The notes: generated from the sequence alone by a model not told the origin. Shown: positions 1 to 9,408, counted from the stretch's first letter. The stretch: DNA of 64,000 bases from Pseudomonas sp. FP453 (GCF_030687495.1 NZ_CP117435.1:2236501-2300500); one strand, 5' to 3'. Numbers and translations: made by a program.

Positions 1-238
1 AAAGCGGACTACTTGTCTCGTGTCGCCGAAAGAGGTGTAGATATCCTGTATGTGTTGACCGGGGAATGCCACGCCGATTCAATCGGAACACCTAAGCCGG
101 GTCGAAGAGAAAGTATTGGGCGATTACCGGGCGATGTTCAAGGAAGATCAGGATGCTATCCGCCGCTTGACTTCAACCCTGGCCGAGCATTCATTTCATT
201 TGAATGGCAAAGCCAAGGCGCAATCCCAGGATTCCTGA
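1..238 (+). pseudogene. C-terminal part of an XRE-type HTH regulator, frameshifted
   Basis: The window opens inside this gene. Frame 1 reads KADYLSRVAERGVDILYVLTG, typical of the end of the DNA-binding domain of Xre/Cro-type regulators. After base 66 the sensible reading moves to frame 2, which gives an acidic helical tail (VEEKVLGDYRAMFKED, then LAEHSFHLNGKAKAQSQDS) and stops at 236-238. One extra base near 67-70 explains the switch. Staying in frame 1 gives a proline- and glycine-rich tail with no family look. Small XRE regulators with this tail occur near gacA in Pseudomonas as far as I recall. The family call is moderate because the HTH itself lies off the window. Confidence 0.55.
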
Positions 239-259
239 CGTTTTACCCCGCAAACTCGG

Positions 260-281
260 TCGCCCGCCATTCGGCGGGCGA
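260..281. terminator. GC-rich hairpin after the XRE gene
   Basis: A perfect 9-bp inverted repeat (TCGCCCGCC, loop ATTC, GGCGGGCGA) lies 20 bases past the XRE stop. There is no T tract after it on either strand, so it may be a weak terminator or only an mRNA-end structure. The rest of 239-389 holds no gene and probably carries the gacA promoter. Confidence 0.4.
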
Positions 282-389
282 GTGCGGTTCGTTCAAACGC
301 TATATATATGACGCTTGCAGCTAGGTCTGCGCCTTGGTTTTTTGCTAAGGTGTTCAGCAACCTATAAGACCATATCGCGAGGTGTCTGC

Positions 390-1031
390 TTGATTAGGGT
401 GCTAGTAGTCGATGACCATGATCTCGTTCGTACAGGCATTACACGAATGCTGGCTGACATCGATGGCCTGCAAGTAGTCGGCCAGGCTGAGTCCGGGGAA
501 GAGTCCCTGATCAAGGCGCGTGAGTTGAAGCCCGATGTGGTGTTGATGGACGTCAAGATGCCGGGCATCGGCGGTCTTGGCGCAACGACCAAGTTGTTGC
601 GCAGCCACCCGGATATCAAGGTCGTGGTGGTGACAGTGTGCGAGGAAGATCCTTTCCCTACGCGCCTGCTGCAGGCCGGGGCCGCGGGTTACCTGACCAA
701 GGGCGCCGGCCTGGCCGAGATGGTGCAAGCCATTCGCCTGGTGTTTGCCGGCCAGCGCTACATCAGTCCGCAGATTGCCCAGCAGTTGGCGATCAAGTCC
801 TTCCAGCCCGTGAGTGATTCACCGTTTGATGCGCTGTCGGAGCGGGAAATCCAGATTGCCTTGATGATCGTCGGCTGCCAGAAGGTACAGACGATCTCGG
901 ACAAGCTGTGCCTGTCGCCCAAGACCGTCAACACCTACCGCTATCGCATCTTCGAGAAACTCACCATCAGCAGTGATGTTGAACTGACCCTGCTCGCGGT
1001 ACGCCACGGCATGGTGGACGCCAGCGCCTGA
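390..1031 (+). CDS. gacA: Response regulator GacA (TTG start)
   Basis: GacA is the NarL/FixJ-type response regulator of the GacS/GacA system, which turns on the small RNAs that titrate RsmA/CsrA and so controls secondary metabolism. Starting at TTG 390 gives 213 residues, the normal GacA length, beginning [15 protein letters not shown]. The receiver shows the acidic pair D8/D9 and the phospho-acceptor D54 ([10 protein letters not shown]). A LuxR-type HTH lies at about 147-205 ([31 protein letters not shown]). A purine-rich GCGAGG lies 8-13 bases before the TTG. An upstream ATG at 315 would add 25 unrelated residues. Residues 63-68 read LGATTK where GacA and E. coli UvrY have LEATRK. uvrC follows after one base. 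Confidence 0.97.
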   Translation: MIRVLVVDDHDLVRTGITRMLADIDGLQVVGQAESGEESLIKARELKPDVVLMDVKMPGIGGLGATTKLLRSHPDIKVVVVTVCEEDPFPTRLLQAGAAGYLTKGAGLAEMVQAIRLVFAGQRYISPQIAQQLAIKSFQPVSDSPFDALSEREIQIALMIVGCQKVQTISDKLCLSPKTVNTYRYRIFEKLTISSDVELTLLAVRHGMVDASA

Positions 1032-1032
1032 C

Positions 1033-2856
1033 ATGACCACGCCGTTTGATCCGAGTGCCTTTCTCTCAACCTGCAGTGGCCGCCCTGGCGTGTACCGCAT
1101 GTTCGACAGCGAGGCACGCCTGCTTTACGTCGGTAAAGCCAAGAACCTGAAGAACCGCCTGGCGAGCTATTTTCGCAAGAGCGGCCTTGCGCCCAAGACG
1201 GCGGCACTGGTCGCGCGCATCGCCCAGGTCGAAACCACCATCACCGCCAACGAGACCGAAGCGCTGCTGCTTGAGCAGACGCTGATCAAGGAATGGCGGC
1301 CGCCCTACAACATCCTGCTGCGCGACGATAAGTCCTACCCCTACGTGTTTTTGTCTGACGGCAACTTTCCACGCCTGAGCATCCATCGCGGGGCGAAGAA
1401 GCAGAAGGGCAAGTACTTCGGTCCGTATCCCAGTGCTGGCGCGATCCGCGAAAGCCTGAGCCTGCTGCAAAAGACCTTTTTTGTGCGCCAGTGCGAAGAC
1501 AGCTTCTACAAGAACCGCACCCGACCGTGCCTGCAATACCAGATCAAGCGCTGCAAGGCGCCGTGCGTGGGCCTGGTCGAGCCCGCCGAGTACGCCGAAG
1601 ATGTGCGCCATTCGGTGATGTTCCTCGAAGGACGCAGCAATGCGCTCACCGATGAACTCTCCGCCGCCATGGAACAGGCCGCCAGCACCCTGGATTTCGA
1701 GCGCGCCGCCGAGCTGCGCGACCAGATCTCCCTGCTGCGCCGCGTGCAGGACCAGCAGAGCATGGAAGGCGGCACCGGCGACGTCGATGTGATCGCCGCC
1801 TTCGTCAACCCCGGCGGCGCCTGCGTGCACCTGATCAGCGTGCGTGGCGGGCGGGTGCTGGGCAGCAAGAACTTCTTCCCGCAGACCGGTATCGATGAGG
1901 ACGTGGCCGAAGTCATGGCTGCGTTTCTCGGCCAGTACTACGTCAGCAGCCCTGAGCGCGACCTGCCGTCCGAACTGATCGTCAACGTGGTTCACGAAGA
2001 TTTCCCCACGCTGATCGCGGCGATCCACGAACTACGCGGCCGCGAGCTGGACATCAGCCACCGCGTACGCGGCACCCGGGCCCGCTGGCAAACACTGGCG
2101 GTGACCAACGCCGAGCAGGCCCTGAGCGCGCGCCTGGCCAATCGACAGCACGTTGCCGCACGCTTCGACGCCCTGGCCGAGGTCCTCAACCTGGACGAGC
2201 CGCCGCAGCGCCTGGAGTGCTACGACATCAGCCACTCCAGCGGCGAGGCCACCGTGGCCTCCTGCGTGGTGTTCGGGCCGGAAGGGCCGATCAAGTCCGA
2301 CTACCGGCGCTACAACATCGAAGGCGTCACCGCCGGCGACGACTACGCCGCCATGCACCAGGCCCTGACCCGGCGTTTCAGCAAGTTGAAGGACGGCGAG
2401 GGCAAGTTGCCGGATATCCTCTTGGTGGACGGCGGCAAAGGGCAGCTGTCCATGGCCCGTGACGTGCTCAACGAACTGGCGGTGCCCGACCTGATCCTCC
2501 TCGGCGTCGCCAAGGGCGCCACGCGCAAGGCCGGCTTCGAAACGTTGTACTTGAATGATGCCGCCCATGAGTTCACCTTGAAGGGCGACTCACCCGCGTT
2601 GCACCTGATTCAACAGATCCGCGACGAAGCCCACCGTTTTGCAATTACCGGCCACCGCGCCCGTCGCGGCAAAACCCGGCGAACCTCAACCCTGGAAGGG
2701 GTGGCGGGGGTTGGCCCGACGCGACGTCGCGACTTGCTTAAACATTTTGGTGGCTTGCAAGAGCTCTCCCGTGCCAGCATTGACGAAATAGCCAAAGCAC
2801 CCGGTATCAGTAAAAAGCTCGCTGAGCTGATTTATGCCAATCTGCACAGCGAATAG
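1033..2856 (+). CDS. uvrC: Excinuclease ABC subunit C
   Basis: UvrC makes both incisions during UvrABC nucleotide excision repair in the cytoplasm. The 607-residue protein has the usual length and domain order. A GIY-YIG nuclease lies at the N-terminus (GVYRMF at 19-24, [12 protein letters not shown] from 32). A cysteine-bearing linker follows ([13 protein letters not shown]), then a UVR helix ([18 protein letters not shown]) that contacts UvrB. The RNase-H-like second nuclease shows [11 protein letters not shown] and [10 protein letters not shown]. Tandem helix-hairpin-helix motifs end the protein ([30 protein letters not shown]). It starts one base after the gacA stop, so the two are co-transcribed, the arrangement also known for gacA/uvrY-uvrC in other gamma-proteobacteria. 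Confidence 0.98.
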   Translation: MTTPFDPSAFLSTCSGRPGVYRMFDSEARLLYVGKAKNLKNRLASYFRKSGLAPKTAALVARIAQVETTITANETEALLLEQTLIKEWRPPYNILLRDDKSYPYVFLSDGNFPRLSIHRGAKKQKGKYFGPYPSAGAIRESLSLLQKTFFVRQCEDSFYKNRTRPCLQYQIKRCKAPCVGLVEPAEYAEDVRHSVMFLEGRSNALTDELSAAMEQAASTLDFERAAELRDQISLLRRVQDQQSMEGGTGDVDVIAAFVNPGGACVHLISVRGGRVLGSKNFFPQTGIDEDVAEVMAAFLGQYYVSSPERDLPSELIVNVVHEDFPTLIAAIHELRGRELDISHRVRGTRARWQTLAVTNAEQALSARLANRQHVAARFDALAEVLNLDEPPQRLECYDISHSSGEATVASCVVFGPEGPIKSDYRRYNIEGVTAGDDYAAMHQALTRRFSKLKDGEGKLPDILLVDGGKGQLSMARDVLNELAVPDLILLGVAKGATRKAGFETLYLNDAAHEFTLKGDSPALHLIQQIRDEAHRFAITGHRARRGKTRRTSTLEGVAGVGPTRRRDLLKHFGGLQELSRASIDEIAKAPGISKKLAELIYANLHSE

Positions 2857-2888
2857 AATGCCTTTCCACCTCGTAGCCAGTTGTGCCG

Positions 2889-3449
2889 ATGAATATCCCT
2901 AATCTGATCACCGTTCTACGCGTCCTGCTTATTCCGATTTTCATTCTGTTGTTCTATTTGCCGTACGAATGGAGCTATGCCGCCTCCAGCTCCGTGTTCG
3001 CCTTTGCGGCTGCCACTGACTGGCTCGACGGCTACCTGGCCCGCCGTCTTGAACAGAGCACGCCCTTCGGTGCGTTCCTCGACCCCGTGGCTGACAAACT
3101 CATGGTGGCCGTAGCCCTGGTCCTATTGGTGCAGGAACACGGCAACCTGTGGCTGACCTTGCCAGCCGCCGTGATCATCGGCCGCGAGATCGTCGTCTCG
3201 GCGCTGCGCGAATGGATGGCTGAAATCGGTGCCCGCGCCCACGTCGCCGTGTCCAACATGGGCAAGTGGAAAACCGCTGCGCAGATGCTCGCGCTCGTGA
3301 TCCTGCTGGCCAACCCATCGGACTTCTCGTTCTGGGTCCTGACTGGCTACGCTTTGCTGCTGATCGCGGCGGGCCTGACGCTGTGGTCCATGCTCCAGTA
3401 CCTGCGTGCCGCCTGGCCTCATCTGCGCACCACCGTTGAAAAGAAATAA
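2889..3449 (+). CDS. pgsA: CDP-diacylglycerol--glycerol-3-phosphate 3-phosphatidyltransferase
   Basis: PgsA transfers a phosphatidyl group from CDP-diacylglycerol to glycerol-3-phosphate in the inner membrane, the committed step to phosphatidylglycerol and cardiolipin. The 186-residue product has the CDP-alcohol phosphotransferase signature with D44, D47-G48, A51-R52, G61, D65 and D69 ([10 protein letters not shown], then [11 protein letters not shown]). Several hydrophobic helices span the length. ATG 2889 was chosen because it gives [12 protein letters not shown], the usual family start; the GTG at 2883 would add only two residues. It sits 32 bases after uvrC and completes the gacA-uvrC-pgsA block. 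Confidence 0.96.
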   Translation: MNIPNLITVLRVLLIPIFILLFYLPYEWSYAASSSVFAFAAATDWLDGYLARRLEQSTPFGAFLDPVADKLMVAVALVLLVQEHGNLWLTLPAAVIIGREIVVSALREWMAEIGARAHVAVSNMGKWKTAAQMLALVILLANPSDFSFWVLTGYALLLIAAGLTLWSMLQYLRAAWPHLRTTVEKK

Positions 3450-3469
3450 AACTTTTTTGAATCAAAGGG

Positions 3470-3497
3470 TTGACCGGTTACGAGATTTGTATAGAAT
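3470..3497 (+). promoter_or_regulatory. Sigma-70-type promoter of tRNA-Gly
   Basis: TTGACC at 3470-3475 and TAGAAT at 3492-3497 are separated by 16 bases, close to the sigma-70 consensus. The expected start point lies about six bases before the tRNA at 3510. Confidence 0.7.
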
Positions 3498-3509
3498 GCG
3501 CATCACCAA

Positions 3510-3585
<76 letters not shown>

Positions 3586-3594
3586 AACACAAAG

Positions 3595-3625
3595 AAAAAG
3601 CCACTCTAACGAGTGGCTTTTTTTT
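3595..3625 (+). terminator. Intrinsic terminator after tRNA-Gly
   Basis: The stem GCCACTC/GAGTGGC with loop TAAC is flanked by A's on the left and eight T's on the right. It ends tRNA transcription ten bases after the CCA. Confidence 0.9.
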
Positions 3626-3679
3626 GCCTGAAATTTATGAAGTAGCCACCGAGGCGTCTTTTTTACGCCAGCTGCACTT

Positions 3680-3700
3680 ACCATAGCCATAACCTATGGT
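3680..3700. promoter_or_regulatory. Inverted repeat upstream of pntAA
   Basis: ACCATAG and CTATGGT are perfect 7-base arms around the spacer CCATAAC, about 87 bases before the pntAA start. The symmetry suggests a dimeric regulator site. No regulator gene is adjacent. Confidence 0.4.
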
Positions 3701-3786
3701 TGGCACCGTAGACGCACCCTTCATCCCGCCAATAGCACGGTGTGATAATCCAACGCTGATAGTCATGGCGGTTGGAGAATAAGAAA

Positions 3787-4908
3787 GTGCATATTGGAGT
3801 ACCGCTTGAAACGAGTACCGGTGAAACGCGGGTGGCTGCCACCCCGGAAACCATCAAGAAGCTGATCGGCCAGGGCCATAAGGTCACTGTACAAAGCGGC
3901 GCCGGCATTAAAGCCAGCATCACGGACAGTGCCTATGAAGCGGCAGGCGCAACCATTGGCAGCGCCAACGATGCGTTTGGCGCCGAGCTGATTCTCAAGG
4001 TGGTGGCCCCCAGCGACAGCGAACTCACGCTGATCAAAAGCGGCACCGTCTTGGTGGGCATGCTCAACCCGTTCAGCAACGAAACCATCGCCAAGCTCGC
4101 CGAGCAGGGCATCACCGCCTTTGCCCTTGAAGCTGCGCCGCGCACCTCGCGCGCCCAAAGCCTCGACGTGCTGTCCTCCCAGGCCAACATCGCCGGCTAT
4201 AAGGCCGTGCTGCTCGCCGCTCATCACTATCCGCGCTTCATGCCGATGCTGATGACCGCCGCCGGCACCGTCAAAGCTGCGCGCGTGTTGATCCTCGGCG
4301 CTGGTGTTGCTGGCCTGCAGGCCATCGCTACGGCGAAACGTCTGGGTGCAGTCATCGAAGCGTCCGACGTACGTCCGGCCGTGAAAGAGCAGATCGAATC
4401 CCTCGGCGCCAAGTTTGTCGACGTGCCCTACGAGACCGATGAAGAACGCGAATGCGCCGTCGGCGTTGGTGGCTACGCCCGCCCGATGCCCACCAGCTGG
4501 ATGCAGCGCCAAGCCCTGGCCGTACACGAACGCGCCAAGCAAGCCGACATCGTCATCACCACCGCGCTGATCCCCGGCCGCAAGGCACCGACCCTGCTCA
4601 GCGCCGACACCGTCGCGCAGATGAAACCCGGCTCCGTGGTCATCGACCTCGCCGCCGCCCAAGGTGGCAACTGCCCGCTCACCGTCGCCGACCAAGTCGT
4701 GGTGGAAAACGGCGTAATCATCTGCGGCCCGACCAACCTCGCCGGCGCTGTCGCCGCCGATGCGTCGGCCTTGTACGCGCGCAACCTGCTGGACTTCCTG
4801 AAGCTGGTCTTCACCCAGGAAGGGCAGTTTGAAATCAACCTCGAAGACGACATCGTCGCCGCGTGCCTGATGTGCCGCGACGGCCAAGTCATCCGCAAAA
4901 ACGCCTAA
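3787..4908 (+). CDS. pntAA: NAD(P) transhydrogenase subunit alpha, part 1 (PntAA)
   Basis: This is domain I, the NAD(H)-binding part, of the proton-translocating transhydrogenase that makes NADPH from NADH at the expense of the proton gradient. The 373-residue protein starts HIGVPLETSTGETRVAATP and carries the Rossmann segment ILGAGVAGLQAIATAKRLGA followed by the acidic ASDVR. GTG 3787 was chosen because TTGGAG lies ten to fifteen bases before it and homologues start at this point. The TTG at 3772 is part of that ribosome-binding site. The alpha subunit is split into two genes, as in many alpha-proteobacteria and pseudomonads. pntAB follows after 15 bases. Confidence 0.95.
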   Translation: MHIGVPLETSTGETRVAATPETIKKLIGQGHKVTVQSGAGIKASITDSAYEAAGATIGSANDAFGAELILKVVAPSDSELTLIKSGTVLVGMLNPFSNETIAKLAEQGITAFALEAAPRTSRAQSLDVLSSQANIAGYKAVLLAAHHYPRFMPMLMTAAGTVKAARVLILGAGVAGLQAIATAKRLGAVIEASDVRPAVKEQIESLGAKFVDVPYETDEERECAVGVGGYARPMPTSWMQRQALAVHERAKQADIVITTALIPGRKAPTLLSADTVAQMKPGSVVIDLAAAQGGNCPLTVADQVVVENGVIICGPTNLAGAVAADASALYARNLLDFLKLVFTQEGQFEINLEDDIVAACLMCRDGQVIRKNA

Positions 4909-4923
4909 GCAGGGATTCAGACG

Positions 4924-5247
4924 ATGGAAGAGCTTATCTCCCCCGGTATCTACAACCTGATCATCTTTGTGCTGGCGATTTATGTCGGTTACCACGTGGT
5001 CTGGAACGTGACGCCCGCGCTGCACACACCGCTGATGGCGGTGACCAACGCGATTTCCGCGATCGTGATCGTCGGCGCCATGCTGGCCGCCGCCCTCACC
5101 GTGACCCCGCTGGGCAAGACCATGGGCACCCTGGCCGTGGCTTTGGCGGCGGTGAACGTGTTCGGTGGCTTCCTGGTTACTCGTAGGATGCTTGAGATGT
5201 TCAAGAAGAAAGCGCCCAAAGCTGCGAAAGAAGAGGTGCAGAAGTAA
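4924..5247 (+). CDS. pntAB: NAD(P) transhydrogenase subunit alpha, part 2 (PntAB)
   Basis: This 107-residue membrane protein is the first half of transhydrogenase domain II, the proton channel. Three hydrophobic segments are visible ([36 protein letters not shown], and [17 protein letters not shown]), then a lysine-rich tail. It sits between pntAA and pntB, and its TAA shares a base with the pntB ATG (TAATG), so the two are translationally coupled. Confidence 0.95.
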   Translation: MEELISPGIYNLIIFVLAIYVGYHVVWNVTPALHTPLMAVTNAISAIVIVGAMLAAALTVTPLGKTMGTLAVALAAVNVFGGFLVTRRMLEMFKKKAPKAAKEEVQK

Positions 5248-6684
5248 TGAGCATGAATCTGGTAACGACGCTCTATTTGATCGCGTCGATCTGCTTCATC
5301 CAGGCCCTCAAAGGCCTGTCGCACCCGACCACGTCGCGTCGCGGCAACCTGTTCGGCATGCTCGGTATGGCACTGGCGGTGCTCACCACCGTGGGCCTCA
5401 TCTATAAGCTCGGCGCTGAGCTGGCGACTGCGGGTATCGGCTACGTGATTGTCGGCCTGTTGGTCGGCGGCACCGCCGGTTCGATCATGGCCAAGCGCGT
5501 AGAAATGACCAAGATGCCGGAGCTGGTGGCGTTCATGCACAGCATGATCGGCCTCGCAGCGGTGTTTATCGCGATTGCTGCGGTGGTCGAGCCGCAGTCC
5601 CTGGGTATCGTTAAACACCTCGGTGATGCGATCCCTGCGGGCAACCGCCTGGAGCTGTTCCTTGGTGCCGCCATCGGCGCCATCACCTTCTCCGGTTCGG
5701 TGATCGCGTTCGGCAAGCTGTCGGGCAAGTACAAGTTCCGCCTGTTCCAGGGCGCACCGGTACAGTTTGGCGGCCAGCATAAATTGAACCTGGTACTCGG
5801 CCTGCTGACCCTGGGCCTGGGCCTGGCGTTCATGTTCACCGGCAACCTCACCGCCTTCGCGCTGATGCTGGCCCTGGCGTTCGTACTCGGCGTGCTGATC
5901 ATCATCCCGGATCGGCGGCGCCGACATGCCGGTCGTGGTGTCGATGCTCAACAGCTACTCCGGTTGGGCCGCAGCGGGCATCGGCTTCTCGCTGAACAAC
6001 TCGATGCTGATCATCGCCGGCTCCCTGGTGGGCTCCAGCGGCGCGATCCTGTCGTACATCATGTGCAAGGCGATGAACCGTTCCTTCTTTAATGTACTGC
6101 TCGGCGGTTTCGGCAATGCGCCGGACGCGGGTGCCGCAGCCGGTTCCAAAGAAGCCCGCCCGGTCAAATCCGGCTCGGCCGACGATGCGACCTTCCTGCT
6201 GACCAACGCCGACACCGTGATCATCGTCCCGGGCTACGGCCTGGCAGTGGCGCGGGCGCAACATGCGCTCAAGGAACTGACCGAAAAGCTCACCCACCGC
6301 GGCGTCACCGTGAAGTACGCGATCCACCCGGTGGCGGGTCGCATGCCCGGCCACATGAACGTCCTGCTGGCCGAGGCCGAAGTGCCTTACGACCAGGTGT
6401 TCGAGATGGAAGACATCAACTCCGAGTTCGGCCAGGCCGACGTGGTGCTGGTGTTGGGCGCGAACGACGTGGTCAACCCGGCGGCCAAGAACGATCCGAA
6501 CTCGCCGATTGCCGGCATGCCGATCCTCGAAGCCTTCAAGGCCAAGACCATCATCGTCAACAAGCGCTCGATGGCCAGTGGTTATGCCGGTCTGGATAAC
6601 GAGCTGTTCTATCTGGACAAGACCATGATGGTCTTTGGTGATGCGAAGAAGGTCATCGAAGACATGGTCAAAGCCGTGGAGTAA
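5247..6684 (+). pseudogene. pntB: NAD(P) transhydrogenase subunit beta (PntB), one-base frameshift
   Basis: PntB holds the rest of the membrane domain II and the NADP(H)-binding domain III. The first frame reads normal PntB with several membrane helices up to VLIIIP near base 5908. The next bases read [10 protein letters not shown] in that frame but [20 protein letters not shown], the conserved continuation, one base later. Removing one G of the CCGG at 5907-5910 gives a 478-residue protein of normal length. Domain III is intact ([62 protein letters not shown]). Selection on both halves looks intact, so sequence error or a very recent mutation is more likely than decay. Confidence 0.93.
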
Positions 6685-6688
6685 AAAA

Positions 6689-6714
6689 ACCGGCCTATAC
6701 CAGGCCGGTGTTTT
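6689..6714 (+). terminator. Intrinsic terminator after pntB
   Basis: ACCGGCCT and AGGCCGGT form an 8-bp stem with loop ATACC, followed by GTTTT and preceded by a run of A's. It lies just past the pntB stop and also faces the convergent SDR gene. Confidence 0.88.
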
Positions 6715-6729
6715 ATCCATGACCCGGGG

Positions 6730-7557
6730 TTACTTTGCGGTTGCCGTAAACCCCGGGCGTGGGATCTTGCCCATCAACATGCAGGACAGCCCACCATTCA
6801 CATCCACCTCGGTGCCGCTGATATACGACGAGCGCTCACTGAGCAGAAACAGCACGGCGTTGGCGATGTCTTCGGGCGTGCCGATACGCTGCGTTGCGGT
6901 AAAGGCTTCGCGCGCTTCAGTGATGCCTGGATGATCGTAATAAGCGGCGGTCAGTGCTGTACGAATCATTCCCGGCGCCACGCAATTGCTACGGATGCCA
7001 AACGGCCCCCATTCCACCGCCAGCTGCTTGGACAAGGCCTCGACTGCGGCCTTGCTCGGCGAGTAGGCACCGCTGTAAGGCTGTGGAATCTGCGCGGAGA
7101 TCGAGCTGATATGCACGATGCTCCCGGCGCCCGACTCACGCATCAGGCGCCCGAACTCACGGGCACACAGCAGGTAGCCATTGAGGTTGACCGACAGCAG
7201 GGCATTCCAGTCGGCCAGTTCGATTTCGGCCAGGTTGGCTGCACGCAGAATGCCGGCGGCGTTAACCAATGCGTCACAGCTGCCAAACGCCTGGGCGACA
7301 CGTTCGGCGGCGGCCTTGACCTGAAACTCGTCGGCGATATCACAGGCGATACTCAAGCTGCGGCCGGGGTAGTCGTTTAACGACTGCTGCAACTGTTCGC
7401 ACCCTTGCAGGTTGCGATCAAGCAGCACCACATGGGCGCCGCTTTCGGCCAGCGCGCTGACAATCGAGGCACCAATGCCGCTGGCTGCGCCGTTGACGAC
7501 GCAGACCTTGCCAGCAATGCCGAGCCAATCGGTGTGGAGGGGGGAGGGCGTTGTCAT
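6730..7557 (-). CDS. SDR-family oxidoreductase
   Basis: This is a classical short-chain dehydrogenase of 275 residues that would oxidise an alcohol or reduce a ketone with NAD(P). The cofactor site is NGAASGIGASIV near 19-30, with VLLDRN after beta-2 favouring NAD. NAAGILR, the catalytic Ser in HISSIS and the pair YSPSKAAVEAL are present, and the C-terminus has the usual YISGTEVDVNGG. The leader before the Rossmann fold and the tail are slightly long for the family. It is convergent with pntB and divergent from the MHS symporter at 7986, from which it is separated by a 428-base regulatory gap. The substrate cannot be told from sequence. Confidence 0.9.
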   Translation of the reverse strand: MTTPSPLHTDWLGIAGKVCVVNGAASGIGASIVSALAESGAHVVLLDRNLQGCEQLQQSLNDYPGRSLSIACDIADEFQVKAAAERVAQAFGSCDALVNAAGILRAANLAEIELADWNALLSVNLNGYLLCAREFGRLMRESGAGSIVHISSISAQIPQPYSGAYSPSKAAVEALSKQLAVEWGPFGIRSNCVAPGMIRTALTAAYYDHPGITEAREAFTATQRIGTPEDIANAVLFLLSERSSYISGTEVDVNGGLSCMLMGKIPRPGFTATAK

Positions 7558-7985
7558 TGTTGTATCTCCAGAGATTCATCGCGAAAAAGACGCAACGACG
7601 CCCTTAGTCTTCATGAGTCACCCGGCGAAAATAAGGGCAAAAAACGGCGCAAATTTGCACTTTTTCTAACTGTCCCTGAAAAACTCACACCCTCCCTTTA
7701 TCGATGAACTGCCACGAGCTAGACGGTTTTGCTCGCGCAAAGAAGGGCAGGCTGACTGCCCCGTCAGGTATAGGGGTTCCCTATAGGGTCCACTGGATTC
7801 GCCCTGTTCATCCGCTCGCAAAAAGGGCGCAACAATGCGCCACGGGCTCCTGATCACTCCGTACCCATGGGCCGGACACCTCGCAGAAGATTGCAGCCAA
7901 GACTCGATCCTGCCGTGTCCAACCCTGAGTGATCGACCCGTCCACCACTCTGCCACGAACTACAATAATTTCAGAGGCGTGCACC
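7558..7985. promoter_or_regulatory. Divergent intergenic region with ATAGG-N5-CCTAT palindrome
   Basis: This 428-base stretch separates the minus-strand SDR from the plus-strand MHS symporter and holds no credible gene. Bases 7769-7785 form the inverted repeat TATAGGG-GTT-CCCTATA, which contains ATAGG-N5-CCTAT. The same pattern sits before the monooxygenase operon at 15084-15102. Short ORFs here lack ribosome sites and family features. Confidence 0.6.
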
Positions 7986-9344
7986 ATGAACGGTACATCG
8001 ACAGCAGCCCCCGGCCTGATCGACGGGCAGGCGGGTAATGACCCCCATGCGCAACAGACAGCCAAGTCCACCAGCAAACCCTTGAGTAAAGCCGTGCTCG
8101 GCGTGACGCTGGGCAATATGGTGGAGTGGTTTGACTTCGCGCTGTATTCGTCGATGGCGGTCCTGATCGGCGACATCTTCTTCCACAGCGAAAGCCGCAC
8201 CACACAGCTGATCGCCATCTACGCCACCTTCGCCGCCGGGTTCCTGATGCGGCCGTTGGGCAGCCTGGTCTTCGGGCCTATTGGCGACCGCTATGGGCGC
8301 CGTACGGCGCTCACCCTGAGCATCGCGCTGATGGCGGTGGCAACCTTCTGCATTGCGTTGATTCCTTCTTACGAAAGCATCGGTATAGCGGCCCCCATTC
8401 TGTTGGTGGCGATGCGCATGCTCCAGGGCTTGTCGACCGGGGGCGAATACGGTGGTTCGGTGATTTTCATCGCCGAACATGCGCCGGATAAAAGCCGCAG
8501 CTTCCTCACCAGTTGGTTGGAGGTCGGCATCCTTTCGGGCTTCCTGCTCGGCGGCGTAGTGGTCAGCGCCTTGATGCTCGCCCTTGGTGAAGACACCATG
8601 CGTGCCTGGGGCTGGCGCGTGCCGTTTGTGATCGGTGGCCTGCTCGGCATGATCGCCCTGTACCTGCGCCTGAACCTCGAAGAAACCCCGATCTTCAAAG
8701 AGCTGCAAGAGAACGAACGCAAACAGGTGGCCAACAAACGCAGCCTGCTGTCGATGCTGGTGGACGAGTGGCCCAACCTGATCAAGAGCATGGGCCTGGT
8801 GGCGATCTACAACGTTTGTTACTACGTAGTGTTGGGCTACATCCCCGGCTACCTGACGAATGAACTGGGCTACTCCGCCAGCTTCGGCAGCGTGCTGGGG
8901 ATGGTCGGCACATTGAGCATGCTGCTGTTGGTGCCGTTCTCCGGTTTGCTGGCTGATCGGGTAGGGCGCAAGCGCTTGATCGCGCTGGGTTGCATCCTGC
9001 TGATTGTATTTTCGATCCCCGCTTTCACGATGCTGCAAACCCACAACGTGGTGCTGGTGTATGTCGCGGTGCTCGGTCTGCTGGTTGCGCAGTTACTGTT
9101 TGAAGGCGCGATGGGCGCCACGCTGGTGTCGCTGTTCAAGGCACCGGTGCGTTTCAGTGCCTTGGCCCTGAGCTACAACCTGTCGGTGTCGTTGTTCGGC
9201 GGCACAGCGCCGCTGGTCAATACCTGGCTGATCGGCCAGACCGGCAACACCATGATCCCGGCTTACTACCTGATCGGCGCCGCCGTGGTGGGGCTGATCG
9301 CGATTCTGATGACCGAAGACCGCACCGGTAAACCGATGCCCTGA
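7986..9344 (+). CDS. MFS transporter, metabolite:H+ symporter (MHS) family
   Basis: The product is a 12-helix major facilitator of the MHS group, which includes ProP, KgtP and ShiA and imports organic acids or osmolytes with protons. It is 452 residues from ATG 7986, which has AGAGG eight bases upstream. Family features are LGNMVEWFDFALYSS before helix 1, RPLGSLVFGPIGDRYGRR in the first cytoplasmic loop, LSTGGEYGGSVIFIAEHAP in helix 4-5, LRLNLEETPIF at mid-protein and SGLLADRVGRKR in the second half. It is closely similar to the minus-strand symporter at 11522-12871. A terminator follows it, then a racemase gene. The substrate is unknown; the neighbours suggest a nitrogenous acid. Confidence 0.9.
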   Translation: MNGTSTAAPGLIDGQAGNDPHAQQTAKSTSKPLSKAVLGVTLGNMVEWFDFALYSSMAVLIGDIFFHSESRTTQLIAIYATFAAGFLMRPLGSLVFGPIGDRYGRRTALTLSIALMAVATFCIALIPSYESIGIAAPILLVAMRMLQGLSTGGEYGGSVIFIAEHAPDKSRSFLTSWLEVGILSGFLLGGVVVSALMLALGEDTMRAWGWRVPFVIGGLLGMIALYLRLNLEETPIFKELQENERKQVANKRSLLSMLVDEWPNLIKSMGLVAIYNVCYYVVLGYIPGYLTNELGYSASFGSVLGMVGTLSMLLLVPFSGLLADRVGRKRLIALGCILLIVFSIPAFTMLQTHNVVLVYVAVLGLLVAQLLFEGAMGATLVSLFKAPVRFSALALSYNLSVSLFGGTAPLVNTWLIGQTGNTMIPAYYLIGAAVVGLIAILMTEDRTGKPMP

Positions 9345-9360
9345 AGCTGTTTCCTCATTT

Positions 9361-9389
9361 ACCGGCGGCCAGGGCTGCCGGTTTTTTTT
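9361..9389 (+). terminator. Intrinsic terminator between symporter and racemase
   Basis: ACCGGCGGCC and GGCTGCCGGT pair around AG with one internal mismatch, followed by eight T's. It lies between two same-strand genes only 64 bases apart, so it would lower expression of the racemase and AraC genes relative to the symporter. Confidence 0.85.
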
Positions 9390-9408
9390 GTCTACAGGAA
9401 GACGCGCG

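Noticed and set aside
13..324. ORF of 103 codons at the left edge
   Set aside because: Only its first 20 codons look like protein; the rest is the wrong frame after a one-base insertion in the XRE gene.
3772..3786. TTG start for pntAA
   Set aside because: It is part of the likely ribosome site TTGGAG; GTG 3787 matches homologue starts.
3763..5025. Long minus-strand ORF of 420 codons over pntAA
   Set aside because: It mirrors pntAA codons, is rich in His, Gly and Gln and has no family motif; it is a shadow of high-GC coding DNA.
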